Shown: one piece after another, positions 40,268-52,722 of the stretch
How positions within the stretch are numbered: position 1 is the first letter of the stretch
Layout: each line of letters begins with the position of its first letter
Assembly (NCBI RefSeq): GCF_024749045.1
Contig: NZ_CP087184.1
Coordinates: 5,394,001 to 5,458,000 of the forward strand
Length of the DNA stretch: 64,000 bases
Direction: 5' to 3'
Source: Pseudomonas sp. B21-028
GTDB taxonomy: Bacteria > Pseudomonadota > Gammaproteobacteria > Pseudomonadales > Pseudomonadaceae
The notes under the pieces: generated by a model
The model's database searches: none
The model's input: the letters and a program-made list of their open reading frames with translations, nothing else
Told to the model about the DNA's origin: nothing
Translations under genes and position numbers: made by a program

Positions 40268-40876
40268 TCATTTGCTCGCGGAAGCCATCAATACACCAAA
40301 ACAGAAAAAGGTGATGCCTGATAACTTGCCGACGATCCCTGCGCCCCTGTTCGTGGAGAGCCAGCCTCTTGCACGGTTGGCCATGAGCGCATAGCCGGTG
40401 TGAACCAGTACGACAAGCAAGCCATAGGAAGACACCAGCAGGAAAAACTGACTGTAGTAGCTGTCCCCCGGCTTGATGAACTGCGGGAATACCGCGAGAA
40501 AGAAGAAACCCGCCTTGGGATTCAATAGCTGGATCGACAGCGCTTCGCCGAATCGGCGCCACGGACGCGGCGACGTGACGTTGAGTTCCGGGATGAAACG
40601 CCTCGTACGCCACATCTTCACCCCAAGGTACAACAGGTACAGTGCGCCGACATATTTGAGAATGGTGAACGCGGTGGATGACGCGGCGAGGATCAACCCG
40701 ACGCTGGTAGCGGAAATACCCGCCACGACAAACGCCCCCAACGCGATGCCGAAGATACCGGGAAACGAACCGGTCCAGCCATGGCGCAAGGCGTTGGAGA
40801 TCGTCAGCACCACCCCCGGGCCTGGGCTGAGCACGGTCAGGGTAGCCAGCATCAGAAACAATCCGTAATTAACCAT
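40268..40876 (-). CDS. LysE/RhtB-family amino-acid exporter
   Basis: 202 residues from the ATG at 40876 (GGAGTG site). Six hydrophobic segments; N-terminal LTVLSPGPGVVLTISNALRH and the central YLLYLGVKMWRT plus LNPKAGFFFLAVFPQFI are RhtB-type signatures. Exports amino acids or related compounds across the inner membrane. Divergent from a LysR gene, the usual arrangement for regulator-controlled exporters. Confidence 0.9.
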   Translation of the reverse strand: MVNYGLFLMLATLTVLSPGPGVVLTISNALRHGWTGSFPGIFGIALGAFVVAGISATSVGLILAASSTAFTILKYVGALYLLYLGVKMWRTRRFIPELNVTSPRPWRRFGEALSIQLLNPKAGFFFLAVFPQFIKPGDSYYSQFFLLVSSYGLLVVLVHTGYALMANRARGWLSTNRGAGIVGKLSGITFFCFGVLMASASK

Positions 40877-40971
40877 GAAATCACTCCAAAGCAAGTGGTG
40901 CCCAGAGTGGTATGAAGGGGCATCGCTGACAAACGCTTTAATTACGCCCCTGATGTGACTAAATTAGACAC

Positions 40972-41937
40972 ATGATTGCCGACCTCCCGCCCTTGAACGC
41001 CGTGCGTGCTTTCGCCGCTGCCGCTCGCCATCAGAGTTTCAGCCGTGCGGCCGAAGAACTGCATGTCAGCCACAGCGCTGTCAGCCGGCATATCAAGCTG
41101 CTCGAAGAACACCTGGGGGTGCTGCTTTTCGAACGTCGCACCCGCCAGTCCGTGCTGACGCCGGCCGGCCAGACGTTTTACGAACAGGTCAGCATGGCCC
41201 TTGCACAGATTGCCAACGCCGCGACCGCCCTGACCCGGAGCGCTTCGCGGCGCAAAGTGACGATCAATGTGCGCCCATCCTTCGCTGTACGCTGGCTGAT
41301 CCCGCGATTGCCGGATTTCATGGCGCAGTATCCGGATATCCACCCTGAAGTAATCACCAGCACCCGGCCACCAGATCTGTCGCGCGAAGCATTCGACGTC
41401 GTGATTCGCCGCGGGCAGTCCGGATGGTCAGCCAACGTTCAACCCCATGCGTTGCTGGAAGATCACCTGATACTGGTCGCCGCCCCGTCCTTGCTGCAAA
41501 GCCAGCCGCTGGACAACCCCAACGATCTGCTCCAGCACACGCTGCTGACCGGCAGAACCCGCAGCAGCGACTGGCAGGACTGGACCAAGCAGGCAGGCAT
41601 CGCTCAATTGCGAACCCAACCGACCCTGCAATTCGACCACATGCACCTGGTGTTGCAAGCCGCCGTCGATGGCCTGGGTGTCGCCCTGTGTCCGGCCTCA
41701 TTGCTGGGCAGGGACTTATCCACAGGGCGGCTGACCTGCCCGTTTCCTTCCTTGCGCCTGCCGCTGATCCGTTATTACTACGGCGTCTCCCAGGACGCAG
41801 CGGCTGAGACCCAGGTGTTTATCGACTGGATGCGGTCTCATATCCATCAGGACGCAACAACACCCTCGTCACCCGACGCTCCTGGACCTCTACCACTCGC
41901 AGGCTCCAGGTCTGCCAGCGGAGTTCATCGCCAATGA
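40972..41937 (+). CDS. LysR-family regulator (GcvA-like)
   Basis: 321 residues. N-terminal helix-turn-helix ([20 protein letters not shown] then [20 protein letters not shown]) and a substrate-binding domain of the GcvA branch ([19 protein letters not shown]). Divergent from the LysE exporter with 95 bases between, so it probably controls that gene in response to its substrate. The last ~40 codons overlap the 3' end of the converging TerC gene by 119 bases, and the C-terminus is about 20 residues longer than usual. Confidence 0.9.
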   Translation: MIADLPPLNAVRAFAAAARHQSFSRAAEELHVSHSAVSRHIKLLEEHLGVLLFERRTRQSVLTPAGQTFYEQVSMALAQIANAATALTRSASRRKVTINVRPSFAVRWLIPRLPDFMAQYPDIHPEVITSTRPPDLSREAFDVVIRRGQSGWSANVQPHALLEDHLILVAAPSLLQSQPLDNPNDLLQHTLLTGRTRSSDWQDWTKQAGIAQLRTQPTLQFDHMHLVLQAAVDGLGVALCPASLLGRDLSTGRLTCPFPSLRLPLIRYYYGVSQDAAAETQVFIDWMRSHIHQDATTPSSPDAPGPLPLAGSRSASGVHRQ

Positions 41938-43390
41938 CCGGCAAGCGATCCAGCAGGCTCATGACCAATCCCGCGAGTGTCTGGTAATCCTCGGTGGCTT
42001 GCGCCTGGAAGCCCGTCTGCTCGCGGATCTGGCTGAGGTTCAGCGCACCGTTGATGAGAAAGCCGCCCTCCTGGGCCACGACATTCGGGCCTTCGATTTC
42101 ACTGGCATCGGGCAGCTCACCGGCGATGGATTCGAGAATGTCGGTCATGGTGAGCAGTCCCACGAAATCACCGAACTCGTTCACCACAAAAGCGATGTGC
42201 GTCGATTCCTTACGCATCTGTTCCAGCGCATTGAGAATCGTGAAACTGTCCAGCAAGTTGATTGCCTTGCGGGCCATGGCTTCCAGATCTGGCTCGTGCC
42301 CCGCCAACAGTTCCTTGAGCAGCTCCTTCTTGTGGACGAAACCCAACGGCTCATCGACCTGACCATTGCGAATCAACGGCAACCTGGAGTACGACGAGTG
42401 CATCAGCCTCGTTCGGACCACATCTGGAGCCTCGGCCAGATCGAGGTGGTCGATTTCCGCACGCGGGGTCATGACCCCGCGTATCGGGCGTTCCGCCAAC
42501 TGAAGCACGCCGCTGATCATGACGCGTTCGCGGCGGTCGAATGCCGGTTCGGCTTCATCGCTTGAGAGCATGTCGGCGATCTCTTCACCCACCTCGTCGG
42601 CGCCCAACGGCTGGCCGCCCAACAAACGCATCACCGCATGGGCGGTGCGTTGGCGCATGGGACGATGACCCTGCAGGCTCTTCTTGCGGCGCGAGCGAGC
42701 CAACTGGTTGAACAGTTCGATCAGGATCGAGAAGCCTATCGCGGCGTAGAGATAACCTTTCGGAATGTGGAAACCCAGGCCCTCCGCGGTGAGGCTGAAA
42801 CCGATCATCATCAGGAAGCCCAGGCAGAGCATGATGACCGTAGGGTGGCCGTTGACGAATCTGGTCAGCGGCTTGCTCGCGATAATCATCAAGCCGATGG
42901 AGAAAATCACCGCGATCATCATGACCGACAGGTGCTCCACCATCCCCACGGCGGTAATAACGGCATCCAGCGAAAACACCGCATCCAGCACCACAATCTG
43001 CGCAACGATTGGCCAGAACATCGCGTAGGCCGCGTGACCCGTGCGCTGAGCTACATGCCCTTCGAGTCGCTCATGCAGCTCCATGGTTGCCTTGAACAAC
43101 AGGAACACACCCCCGAACAACATGATCAGGTCTCGTCCCGAGAACGTCTTGTCGAAGACCTCGAACAACGGCTCGGTCAGGGTCACCATCCACGAGATGC
43201 TGGCCAGCAAGCCAAGACGCATCAACAGCGCCAGGGACAGGCCGATGATACGGGCGCGATCCCGCTGCTCTGGAGGAAGTTTGTCGGCCAGTATCGCGAT
43301 GAAGACAAGGTTGTCGATGCCGAGCACCAGCTCCAGCACGATCAGCGTCAGGAGGCCAAGCCAGGCCGTGGGGTCAACGATCCATTCCAT
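41819..43390 (-). CDS. TerC-family membrane protein with CBS pair and CorC_HlyC domain
   Basis: 523 residues. Residues 1-230 are a TerC domain with about seven helices ([20 protein letters not shown], with acidic LELVLGIDN and [17 protein letters not shown] pairs thought to bind metal). Then two CBS repeats (about 300-420: [35 protein letters not shown]) and a CorC/transporter-associated domain to the end. Same layout as YoaE/YegH. TerC relatives protect exported metalloproteins or export Mn2+; the substrate here is not known. Confidence 0.92.
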   Translation of the reverse strand: MEWIVDPTAWLGLLTLIVLELVLGIDNLVFIAILADKLPPEQRDRARIIGLSLALLMRLGLLASISWMVTLTEPLFEVFDKTFSGRDLIMLFGGVFLLFKATMELHERLEGHVAQRTGHAAYAMFWPIVAQIVVLDAVFSLDAVITAVGMVEHLSVMMIAVIFSIGLMIIASKPLTRFVNGHPTVIMLCLGFLMMIGFSLTAEGLGFHIPKGYLYAAIGFSILIELFNQLARSRRKKSLQGHRPMRQRTAHAVMRLLGGQPLGADEVGEEIADMLSSDEAEPAFDRRERVMISGVLQLAERPIRGVMTPRAEIDHLDLAEAPDVVRTRLMHSSYSRLPLIRNGQVDEPLGFVHKKELLKELLAGHEPDLEAMARKAINLLDSFTILNALEQMRKESTHIAFVVNEFGDFVGLLTMTDILESIAGELPDASEIEGPNVVAQEGGFLINGALNLSQIREQTGFQAQATEDYQTLAGLVMSLLDRLPVIGDELRWQTWSLRVVEVQERRVTRVLLRPDGYETASSR

Positions 43391-43936
43391 GGCGTTATTC
43401 GCCCCCTCGGAAAGAGATCGTCAGATGGATGCAGCGAATGAGAGGAGAAAAGCGACTGGGGGGCTCCATGGGGGTGTTCATATCGACCTGAAAGTAATTT
43501 GGGATAAAAATCCTACAGAAATTCCGGATGCTTCATGCGAAACGAATCATTACAGGATCTGACAAGGCGCCTGAGGTGAAGCTGCGCGGTTCGCCCTGAG
43601 TCTTCACACTTGATACTTTTTGCGGAAGGGCACGCGGCCAGGCCCAGCACCGTGCCATTTCTTGGTGCAGCAACGATCCCCTTGGCTTTGTTGTTATCCG
43701 CCTTGAAAAATGTCCGCTTACAAGGTGATAGCGCAACGCCATGGTCTGAATCTTGCCTTATTTATCGCTATAACGCGGCCCCTTACAAAGGGGACCGAGA
43801 ATGGGAAGTTTCGCTACAGAGCCCGCGTACAGAGCGAACCAGAGCGAACTTTCGAGGCCTTTTAAAAGAACACCTGTTTCGGCATTTGTGTAGAAACGCA
43901 CAAAAATAGTGCGAGGGTGTTCAGGGGAGTATGGGC
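43391..43936. other. 540-base non-coding stretch before the second chemoreceptor
   Basis: No convincing gene. A sigma54-like -24/-12 element TGGTCTGAATCTTGC at 43742-43756 has exact GG/GC spacing but a poor TCT in place of CAC. A perfect inverted repeat CCCCTT-ACA-AAGGGG lies at 43779-43793. An NtrC-like half-site TTGGTGCA is near 43660. All are weak individually. Confidence 0.4.
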
Positions 43937-45994
43937 ATGCAGGCTTTTCTATCACCGGGCATCGGCTTATTGGGACGTTTCGGCTTCGCCGGTAAATTCC
44001 AGCTGTTGTTCCTGCTCTTCATCCTGCCACTCATGGGCAGCCTGTGGATCATCGGTCAGGACTATCGCGATCAGCTCAGTCTGATTTCCGGGGAACGTGC
44101 CGGGGTCCGCCAGTTGCTGGCCCTGGACAACCTGGACAACCTGCTCACCGCCCAGCGCAACCGCGCCGCCCGGTGGCGTGCCACGGAAACCAATCGGCAG
44201 CCCACGCCTGCCACCATCGCCGCGATGGCGGCTTTCGATGCCGTGCAACCGGCCCTCAACCAGGCTGCCGATGATTTGAACGCCACCTTGCAGGCCGAGG
44301 GCGCCGAAGCCGACATCCTCGCCCGCTACCAAGCCTTGCAGACCAGCCTCAAGGGCCTGGACTCGAAAAGCCTGGGCGCCGTGGGCTGGTGGCCGGACGG
44401 TTATGACCGTTTCACCGCCGCCCTCAGTTCATTGCAAGCCCTGCGTGAGCAGATCGTGATGGACAATCGCCTGACCCTCGCCTCTTGGCTCGAAACCTAT
44501 CTGCTGACCCAGATCTCGACCCAGCAGACCCCCGAACTGATCGAACGGGTCGGGCGCCTGGCCAGCGTTGGACAGGCCTCCGTGGTGTCGGGCCAGTTCA
44601 CCCTGCAGAGCCGCCTGCAGTTGCGGGACCTGCGCAGCCGCATCGGCGACGCCCGGGATCAATTGCTCAAGACTGGCGGGCTCCTGGAAGCACGCCTGCC
44701 CAGCGATCTGCAAACCTGGGCCGGTCAATACCAAGGAAGTCTCAAGCATCTGGATGCCGAGCTGAAAGTGCTGGATGAAGGCGTGTTCGGCGGCTCCATC
44801 AACCTCAAGCCGGAAGACTTCGAGAAACACCTGGACGCCCTGCTGTCCGATCTGGCCGCCCTGCGCCAGCAATCCCTGGCGGCCCTGGATACACGGTTGA
44901 ACCACTATCACGCCACGGCGATCCGCCAGTTCACGCTGGTGGCGACGGTACTGGGTTGCCTGCTGTTGGCGGCGCTCTACCTGTTTGTCTGTCTGCAAGC
45001 GTCCATTCGTCGTAGCGCCAGCGGCATCACCTTGCTGGCCGAAGCCCTGCGTGACGGCAATCTCAGCTTGCAAGTGCCTGTGCAGGGACACGACGAATTG
45101 GCGGCAATCAGCACCGCCCTCAACGTCGCCGTGGTGCAACTGCGCAACAGCCTGCTGGGGGTCGACCATGAGACGTCGCAAGTGAGCAATGCCGTGCGCA
45201 CCCTCAACACCCATTCCAGCGGCGCCCTGGGCGAAGTCGAAGCCCAACAGATGCAAATCAGCCAGATCGCCGCCGCGGCAACGCAACTGGCCGCAACCTC
45301 TCAAGGCGTGGCAAAAAGCTGTGAGCAGGCGTCCGACAGCGCCCAGCAGACCCGGCGCATCGCCGCCGACAGCAGCCGCGACAGCCAACGCACCACCGCG
45401 AGCATTCAGCAGCTCAATCAACGCCTCAACGACACCGCCGCCGCATTGGGCCGCGTAAGCGAACAGGGACAACAGATCCAATTGGTGGTCGACACCATCC
45501 GTGGCGTGGCCGAGCAGACCAACCTGCTGGCCCTCAACGCTGCCATCGAAGCGGCCCGCGCCGGGGAACAGGGCCGCGGTTTCGCCGTGGTGGCCGATGA
45601 GGTCCGCAGCCTGTCGCAGCGTACCCAATCTTCCACCCAGCAGATTGCAGGCACGGTCGACAGCCTGCGCGCTACGGTCAATGAAGCGGTCAGCCTGATG
45701 GAAGCCGCTTGCGAGCAAGCACAGACCGACGCGCTGGCCGTCACCAGCCTGGGCGAGCGCCTGGGAGAAATCGCCAGCGCCGTGCAAAGCGTTACCGATA
45801 CCCTGGCGCAGATCGCCACCGCAGTGGACGAACAGGCCAGTACCGCGGACGAGGTCAGTGGCAATATCCAGCAGGTCGATCAAGCCGCCATGCGCTTGCT
45901 GGACGGTGCACGGGCAGTGAACCTGGCAGCGGATACCCTGAGCCAGGGAAGCCAGGCGCTAAGTGCCAATACCGGGAGATTTCAACTCGGTTGA
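43937..45994 (+). CDS. Methyl-accepting chemotaxis protein, unclassified sensor
   Basis: 685 residues from the ATG at 43937, preferred over 43931 because AGGGGAG is then 7 bases away. First helix near 16-40, a ~300-residue mainly helical periplasmic region without a recognisable Cache or four-helix signature, second helix near 333-355, HAMP, then the signalling domain with [20 protein letters not shown] tip. The sensory domain is rich in Leu/Gln/Asp heptads and may be a long helical bundle. Ligand unknown. Stands alone before tRNA-Met. Confidence 0.9.
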   Translation: MQAFLSPGIGLLGRFGFAGKFQLLFLLFILPLMGSLWIIGQDYRDQLSLISGERAGVRQLLALDNLDNLLTAQRNRAARWRATETNRQPTPATIAAMAAFDAVQPALNQAADDLNATLQAEGAEADILARYQALQTSLKGLDSKSLGAVGWWPDGYDRFTAALSSLQALREQIVMDNRLTLASWLETYLLTQISTQQTPELIERVGRLASVGQASVVSGQFTLQSRLQLRDLRSRIGDARDQLLKTGGLLEARLPSDLQTWAGQYQGSLKHLDAELKVLDEGVFGGSINLKPEDFEKHLDALLSDLAALRQQSLAALDTRLNHYHATAIRQFTLVATVLGCLLLAALYLFVCLQASIRRSASGITLLAEALRDGNLSLQVPVQGHDELAAISTALNVAVVQLRNSLLGVDHETSQVSNAVRTLNTHSSGALGEVEAQQMQISQIAAAATQLAATSQGVAKSCEQASDSAQQTRRIAADSSRDSQRTTASIQQLNQRLNDTAAALGRVSEQGQQIQLVVDTIRGVAEQTNLLALNAAIEAARAGEQGRGFAVVADEVRSLSQRTQSSTQQIAGTVDSLRATVNEAVSLMEAACEQAQTDALAVTSLGERLGEIASAVQSVTDTLAQIATAVDEQASTADEVSGNIQQVDQAAMRLLDGARAVNLAADTLSQGSQALSANTGRFQLG

Positions 45995-46097
45995 GGGGCA
46001 TTTGTGGCGAGGAAGGTTAAGCGGTTGAAAGCGCAGAGAAATATTTCAGATTTACGCTTGACACATCCTCGCTACCGGCGAATAATGCGCGCCACTT

Positions 46098-46174
46098 GGC
46101 TACATAGCTCAGTTGGTTAGAGCATAGCATTCATAATGCTGGGGTCCGGGGTTCAAGTCCCTGTGTAGCCACCA
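46098..46174 (+). tRNA. tRNA-Met (anticodon CAT)
   Basis: 77 bases with encoded CCA. Acceptor GGCTACA/TGTAGCC, D-loop AGCTCAGTTGGTTAGAGC, anticodon loop TTCATAA, T-arm CGGGG-TTCAAGT-CCCTG. The sequence suits the elongator Met tRNA. Its 3' end marks the start of the accessory-looking segment. Confidence 0.96.
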
Positions 46175-46513
46175 AGTACCGATCCATAGATGTCTACAGC
46201 AGTCTATGAATCACCTCAAGAAGCCCGCCTAGTGCGGGCTTTCTTGTATCTGGACGTCCACCCCTTTCTACTCGTGCCCCACACATTTTGTATGCCCCGT
46301 AATGCTTCAATAATAATTGAACTGGAGGCATACACAGATGAAGCGCCCCGACAAAACGCCGACCTCTCTTTGATACAGCGCTGGCCAACCTAACTCCCGA
46401 ATCAGGGGCATACCAGGCAATTCAACGCCGACCCTGGTCAAGTGGCTGCACCGAGCGAGCTTTCGACCAGGGACTTCGATCAACGCAGACCAGGCTGTCG
46501 GCCCGGCATCGCG
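46175..46513. other. 339-base non-coding stretch after tRNA-Met
   Basis: Contains the terminator at 46220-46246 and an 11-residue frame MKRPDKTPTSL (46338-46373) that, if shifted by one base, would continue DTALANLTPESGAYQAIQ; possibly a decayed gene. No integrase remnant is recognised and no second copy of the tRNA 3' end was seen in the window. Confidence 0.5.
46220..46246 (+). terminator. Terminator downstream of tRNA-Met
   Basis: AGCCCGC-CTAGT-GCGGGCT followed by TTCTT: 7-base perfect stem, 45 bases after the tRNA. Confidence 0.8.
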
Positions 46514-47845
46514 TCAAACCATAACCCGTCTCGCGTTTTTCGAATCATCCGGCAGGCCCCAATGGATCAGCGCCGCGCACAGAACGCAGAACGGGGCCAG
46601 CGCCAACATGCCCATGTAGGTGTTACCGCTCACATCGTTTATGTAGCCCACCAACAACGGCGCCACCATGCCGCTCAACTGCCCGACGGTATTGATCGCA
46701 GCAATCCCGCCGGCAATTGCCAGGCCGGTAAACGCCTGTTGCGGAATCGTCCAGAAAATCGGAATGGCAATAAAAATACCCGCCGTGGCCAGCACCAGAA
46801 ATGCCGTCAGCAGGATGTATTGTTGATTGAAATAGCAAGCGGCGAAATAGCCGACGGCGCCGACCATCATCGACATCCACAAGTACTTGCGCCGTTCTCC
46901 GGAGGCATCCGAGCGTCGGGTGACGATGATCATGCCGATGGCGGCCACCAGATACGGCAGTGCCGTCAGGAGCCCGACCATCAGTTCGCTCTTTATCCCC
47001 GATGCGCCGATCAGGTGCGGCATCCAGAAGTTGAGCCCATAGGCGGTCAGTTTGATCATGAAATAGATCACCGACAGCACCGCGACCTGGCGGGTAAAGA
47101 TCACCTTGAACAGCGAGGCCTGGATCGGCTGCGACTGTTTCTTGTCGTTGTCCAGGTTGTACTGCAGCACATCCTTTTCGTCCTGGGTGAGCCATTTGGC
47201 GGACTGAATGTCGCGATCAAGTTTGTACAGCACGATAATCCCCAGCAGAGCACAGGGTAACCCGGACAAGACAAACAGCCAGTGCCATCCGGCGAGTCCG
47301 AGAAAGCCATTCATGTATTCGAGGATCAGGCCCGACACCGGCGCACCGAGCACGCCGGCTAGGGGGATCGAAAGAAACCAGATGCCGTTCATGCTCGCCA
47401 GATTCTTTTTCGGAAACCAGCACGCCAGATAGAACAACAGCGCCGGGCCAAAACCGGCTTCCATCACCCCGATCAGAAAGCGCAGGAAATACAACGAATA
47501 TTCATTGTAGGCAAACACCAATGCGGCGGTCGCCAGCCCCCAGGAAATCATGATGCGGCAGATCCAGCTGGGTGCGCCGTAGCGTTTGAGTCCATAGCTG
47601 CTGGGCACTTCAAACAGCACGTAACCAAAAAAGAAGATGCTGGCGGCGAACCCGTACGCCGAATCCGACAAGCCGAGTTCGGCCTGCATCTGGGTCTTGG
47701 CAAAACTGATATTGATCCGGTCGAAATACGAGAAGAGGAAGCACACCATGGTGAGCGGAAGAATACGCCAGGCAATGCGCCGGTAAAGCATGAGTTCATC
47801 AACGCTGGCCGTATCGACCACAGCGCCTTGAATGGCAGTTGTCAT
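46514..47845 (-). CDS. MFS transporter, anion:cation symporter (ACS) type
   Basis: 443 residues, 12 predicted helices. The segment CFLFSYFDRINISFAKTQMQ and the loop between helices 2 and 3 are typical of the ACS branch, which imports organic anions (tartrate, phthalate, glucarate, galactonate). FFFGYVLFEVPSSYGLKRYG is the conserved second helix region. It lies 79 bases downstream of the DUF2282-cytochrome-FGE fusion gene, and both follow a LysR gene on the same strand. The imported compound is unknown; given the two isomerase/hydratase systems nearby, a di- or tricarboxylate is a reasonable guess. Confidence 0.88.
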   Translation of the reverse strand: MTTAIQGAVVDTASVDELMLYRRIAWRILPLTMVCFLFSYFDRINISFAKTQMQAELGLSDSAYGFAASIFFFGYVLFEVPSSYGLKRYGAPSWICRIMISWGLATAALVFAYNEYSLYFLRFLIGVMEAGFGPALLFYLACWFPKKNLASMNGIWFLSIPLAGVLGAPVSGLILEYMNGFLGLAGWHWLFVLSGLPCALLGIIVLYKLDRDIQSAKWLTQDEKDVLQYNLDNDKKQSQPIQASLFKVIFTRQVAVLSVIYFMIKLTAYGLNFWMPHLIGASGIKSELMVGLLTALPYLVAAIGMIIVTRRSDASGERRKYLWMSMMVGAVGYFAACYFNQQYILLTAFLVLATAGIFIAIPIFWTIPQQAFTGLAIAGGIAAINTVGQLSGMVAPLLVGYINDVSGNTYMGMLALAPFCVLCAALIHWGLPDDSKNARRVMV

Positions 47846-47924
47846 GATATTTCTCCTTACTTGTAGTTGTTGGAGATCATTTGTTCCGGCTACGCACGGC
47901 AGCCGGTTGCCGCATTAAAAGGTT

Positions 47925-50335
<2,411 letters not shown>

Positions 50336-50500
50336 GCACTTACTCCGTTAAACCTGTGCGCGCCAAAGCACGCAACGGGTATCCATTCCTTTCCCCGATA
50401 GCCGCTTGCAGCGCGGTGCCGTGCAGGTCATTCGATGCCCGGGGATCGAACCGAGTGCTCGGTAGCAATCCCCACCGTTAACGCGGTCAGTTGCTGTCGC

Positions 50501-51154
50501 TTATAGAGTGTTCAGTAGCCATGGGAAGCGTTTGAGATGGTTGTGTTCGAAGGCTTGAATCAGCGCCTGGCGTTGCAATGTCAGAGCGATATCGTCCAGC
50601 CCGTTGAGCAGGCAGAATTTGCGGAATGGATCAATCTCGAACGCGATGGAAACGGCGTGCGCATCAGATGTGATGCGCTGCTGTTCAAGGTCGATGGTCA
50701 AATGTAAAGGTTCGGTCTGAGTGGCCGCCTCGAACAGCCGATCGATCTGCGCCTCCTCCAGCACAATCGGTAACAGGCCGTTCTTGAAACTGTTGTGGAA
50801 GAAGATGTCGGCAAAGCTTGGCGCGATCATCACCCGAAATCCGTATTGCTCGAGCGCCCACGGCGCATGTTCGCGCGACGATCCGCAGCCGAAATTGGCG
50901 CGCGTCAACAGGATCGACGCACCTTGGTAACGCGGTTGATTGAGGATGAAATCCGGGTTCAGTGGCCGTTGCTCACAGGCCTGCCCTGGCTCCCCATGAT
51001 CGAGGTAGCGCCACTCGTCAAACAGATTCTGACCAAAGCCTGTGCGGCGGATCGATTTGAGAAACTGCTTGGGAATGATCGCATCGGTATCGACGTTGGC
51101 TCGATCAAAAGGCACAACCAGACCGCGATGTTGGATCAATGGCGTCACAGTCAT
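50501..51154 (-). CDS. leuD: Isopropylmalate dehydratase small subunit-like (LeuD)
   Basis: 217 residues. The swivel domain of IPM isomerase, recognised from [20 protein letters not shown] and the substrate-loop motif [20 protein letters not shown], near the usual length. With LeuC it interconverts 2- and 3-isopropylmalate in leucine synthesis, or a related hydroxy-diacid in paralogs. Twelve bases after the leuC stop. leuB is not in the window. Whether this is the cell's only leuCD or a dedicated second copy is not decided by sequence alone. Confidence 0.88.
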   Translation of the reverse strand: MTVTPLIQHRGLVVPFDRANVDTDAIIPKQFLKSIRRTGFGQNLFDEWRYLDHGEPGQACEQRPLNPDFILNQPRYQGASILLTRANFGCGSSREHAPWALEQYGFRVMIAPSFADIFFHNSFKNGLLPIVLEEAQIDRLFEAATQTEPLHLTIDLEQQRITSDAHAVSIAFEIDPFRKFCLLNGLDDIALTLQRQALIQAFEHNHLKRFPWLLNTL

Positions 51155-51166
51155 TTCCTTTTATGG

Positions 51167-52594
51167 TTATGGGTGTTCAAGCGTGCGGACATCGACGAAA
51201 CGCCCGGCAATAGCTGCCGCCGCAGCCATCGCGGGGCTGACCAGGTGCGTTCGCCCACCGGGGCCCTGGCGCCCTTCGAAATTGCGATTGGAGGTTGAAG
51301 CGCAGCGTTCGCCGCTGCTCAGGCGATCGTCATTCATTGCCATGCACATCGAGCAGCCGGGTTCGCGCCATTGGAATCCGGCGCGAATGAACACTTGGTC
51401 CAGACCTTCAAGCTCCGCCTGACTCTTGACCAGCCCGGAGCCCGGAACCACCATCGCCAGCTTGATGTTGGCAGCCAGCGAATGCCCGCGCACAACCGCG
51501 GCAGCAGCGCGCAAGTCTTCGATTCGCGAGTTGGTGCAGGAGCCGATGAACACTTTGTCGAGGACGATATCTTTGATCGAAGTCCCGGCTTGCAACCCCA
51601 TGTACGCCAGCGCCTTGAGCATGCCATCCCGCTTGACCGGATCCGCTTCCTGACTCGGGTCTGGCACCCGGCCACCGACCGGCGCGACCATTTCCGGCGA
51701 AGTACCCCACGTCACCTGCGGTTCAATGGTTGTGGCGTCCAGCGTCACCACCTCGTGGAACTGCGCATCCGCGTCCGAGTGCAAGGTTCGCCAGTATTGG
51801 ACTGCCTGCTCCCATTGCTCGCCGGTGGGTGCCAGCGGCCGGCCTTTGACATAGGCCAGGGTTGTATCGTCGAAGGCAATCAGCCCGGCCCGCGCACCAG
51901 CCTCGATCGACATGTTGCAGATCGTCATGCGCCCTTCCATCGACAGCGCTTCGATGGTCGAACCGGCGTACTCGATCGCGCAACCCGTGCCACCGGCTGT
52001 GCCGATCTTGCCAATGATTGCCAGAACAATGTCCTTGGCCGTCACGCCGAGCGGCAATTGGCCGTCGACCTGGACTTTCATCGACTTCATTTTCTTCGTC
52101 AGCAGGGTCTGGGTGACCAGTACATGCTCGACTTCCGAGGTGCCAATGCCATGTGCCAGACAAGCGAAAGCGCCGTGGGTCGAGGTATGCGAGTCGCCAC
52201 AGACCACCGTCATGCCGGGCAGCGTCGCGCCTTGTTCCGGGCCGATCACATGTTCGATGCCTTGGCGGGGATCGTTCATCCCGAAGTAGGTGAAGCCATA
52301 AGTCTGCGCATTGGCGTCCAGTGTCTGAACCTGCATCCGCGAAAACGAATCACGGATCTTGCCACCGGCGCGATCACTGGTCGGCACGTTGTGATCGGCA
52401 ACGGCAAGGTTGGATGCAACCCGCCACGGCGTGCGCTCGCTCAGCTTCAGCCCTTCGAAAGCCTGCGGGCTGGAGACTTCGTTGATCAGATGACGATCGA
52501 TGTAGAGCAGCGCCGTGCCGTCTTCATCGGTGGTCACGGCATGCGCATCCCAGAGCTTTTCGTAGAGGGTTTTGGCTGGCGTGGCGATGGTCAT
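51167..52594 (-). CDS. leuC: Isopropylmalate dehydratase large subunit-like (LeuC)
   Basis: 475 residues from the ATG at 52594 (GGGAC site). Contains the aconitase-superfamily [4Fe-4S] ligands: [11 protein letters not shown] and the paired cysteines of [14 protein letters not shown]. Substrate-site signatures [20 protein letters not shown] and [19 protein letters not shown] ([14 protein letters not shown] in full) are intact, so it should be active. Several positions differ from the Pseudomonas housekeeping LeuC as I remember it. Flanked by two LysR genes; upstream LysR at 52723 ends 128 bases before it. Confidence 0.9.
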   Translation of the reverse strand: MTIATPAKTLYEKLWDAHAVTTDEDGTALLYIDRHLINEVSSPQAFEGLKLSERTPWRVASNLAVADHNVPTSDRAGGKIRDSFSRMQVQTLDANAQTYGFTYFGMNDPRQGIEHVIGPEQGATLPGMTVVCGDSHTSTHGAFACLAHGIGTSEVEHVLVTQTLLTKKMKSMKVQVDGQLPLGVTAKDIVLAIIGKIGTAGGTGCAIEYAGSTIEALSMEGRMTICNMSIEAGARAGLIAFDDTTLAYVKGRPLAPTGEQWEQAVQYWRTLHSDADAQFHEVVTLDATTIEPQVTWGTSPEMVAPVGGRVPDPSQEADPVKRDGMLKALAYMGLQAGTSIKDIVLDKVFIGSCTNSRIEDLRAAAAVVRGHSLAANIKLAMVVPGSGLVKSQAELEGLDQVFIRAGFQWREPGCSMCMAMNDDRLSSGERCASTSNRNFEGRQGPGGRTHLVSPAMAAAAAIAGRFVDVRTLEHP

Positions 52595-52722
52595 GGGCAA
52601 GTCCCGTCGGAGATGTATCCAAATATTAATACCTGGATCCAATCCCAGACGTGACATGTCGAGATGGCTAACGTGCCGATTGGCGAGTGACAGGTGCTTT
52701 GCTCAAGACTTCCGCCAGATCC

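Noticed and set aside
43861..43890. Sigma28 (FliA) promoter before the second chemoreceptor
   Set aside because: TAAAAGAA-N11-GCATTTGT matches only the first half-site and two bases of GCCGATAA.
46190..46393. Short frames after tRNA-Met
   Set aside because: They read through the terminator hairpin and have no ribosome site; only a possible decayed frame is noted in the intergenic entry.
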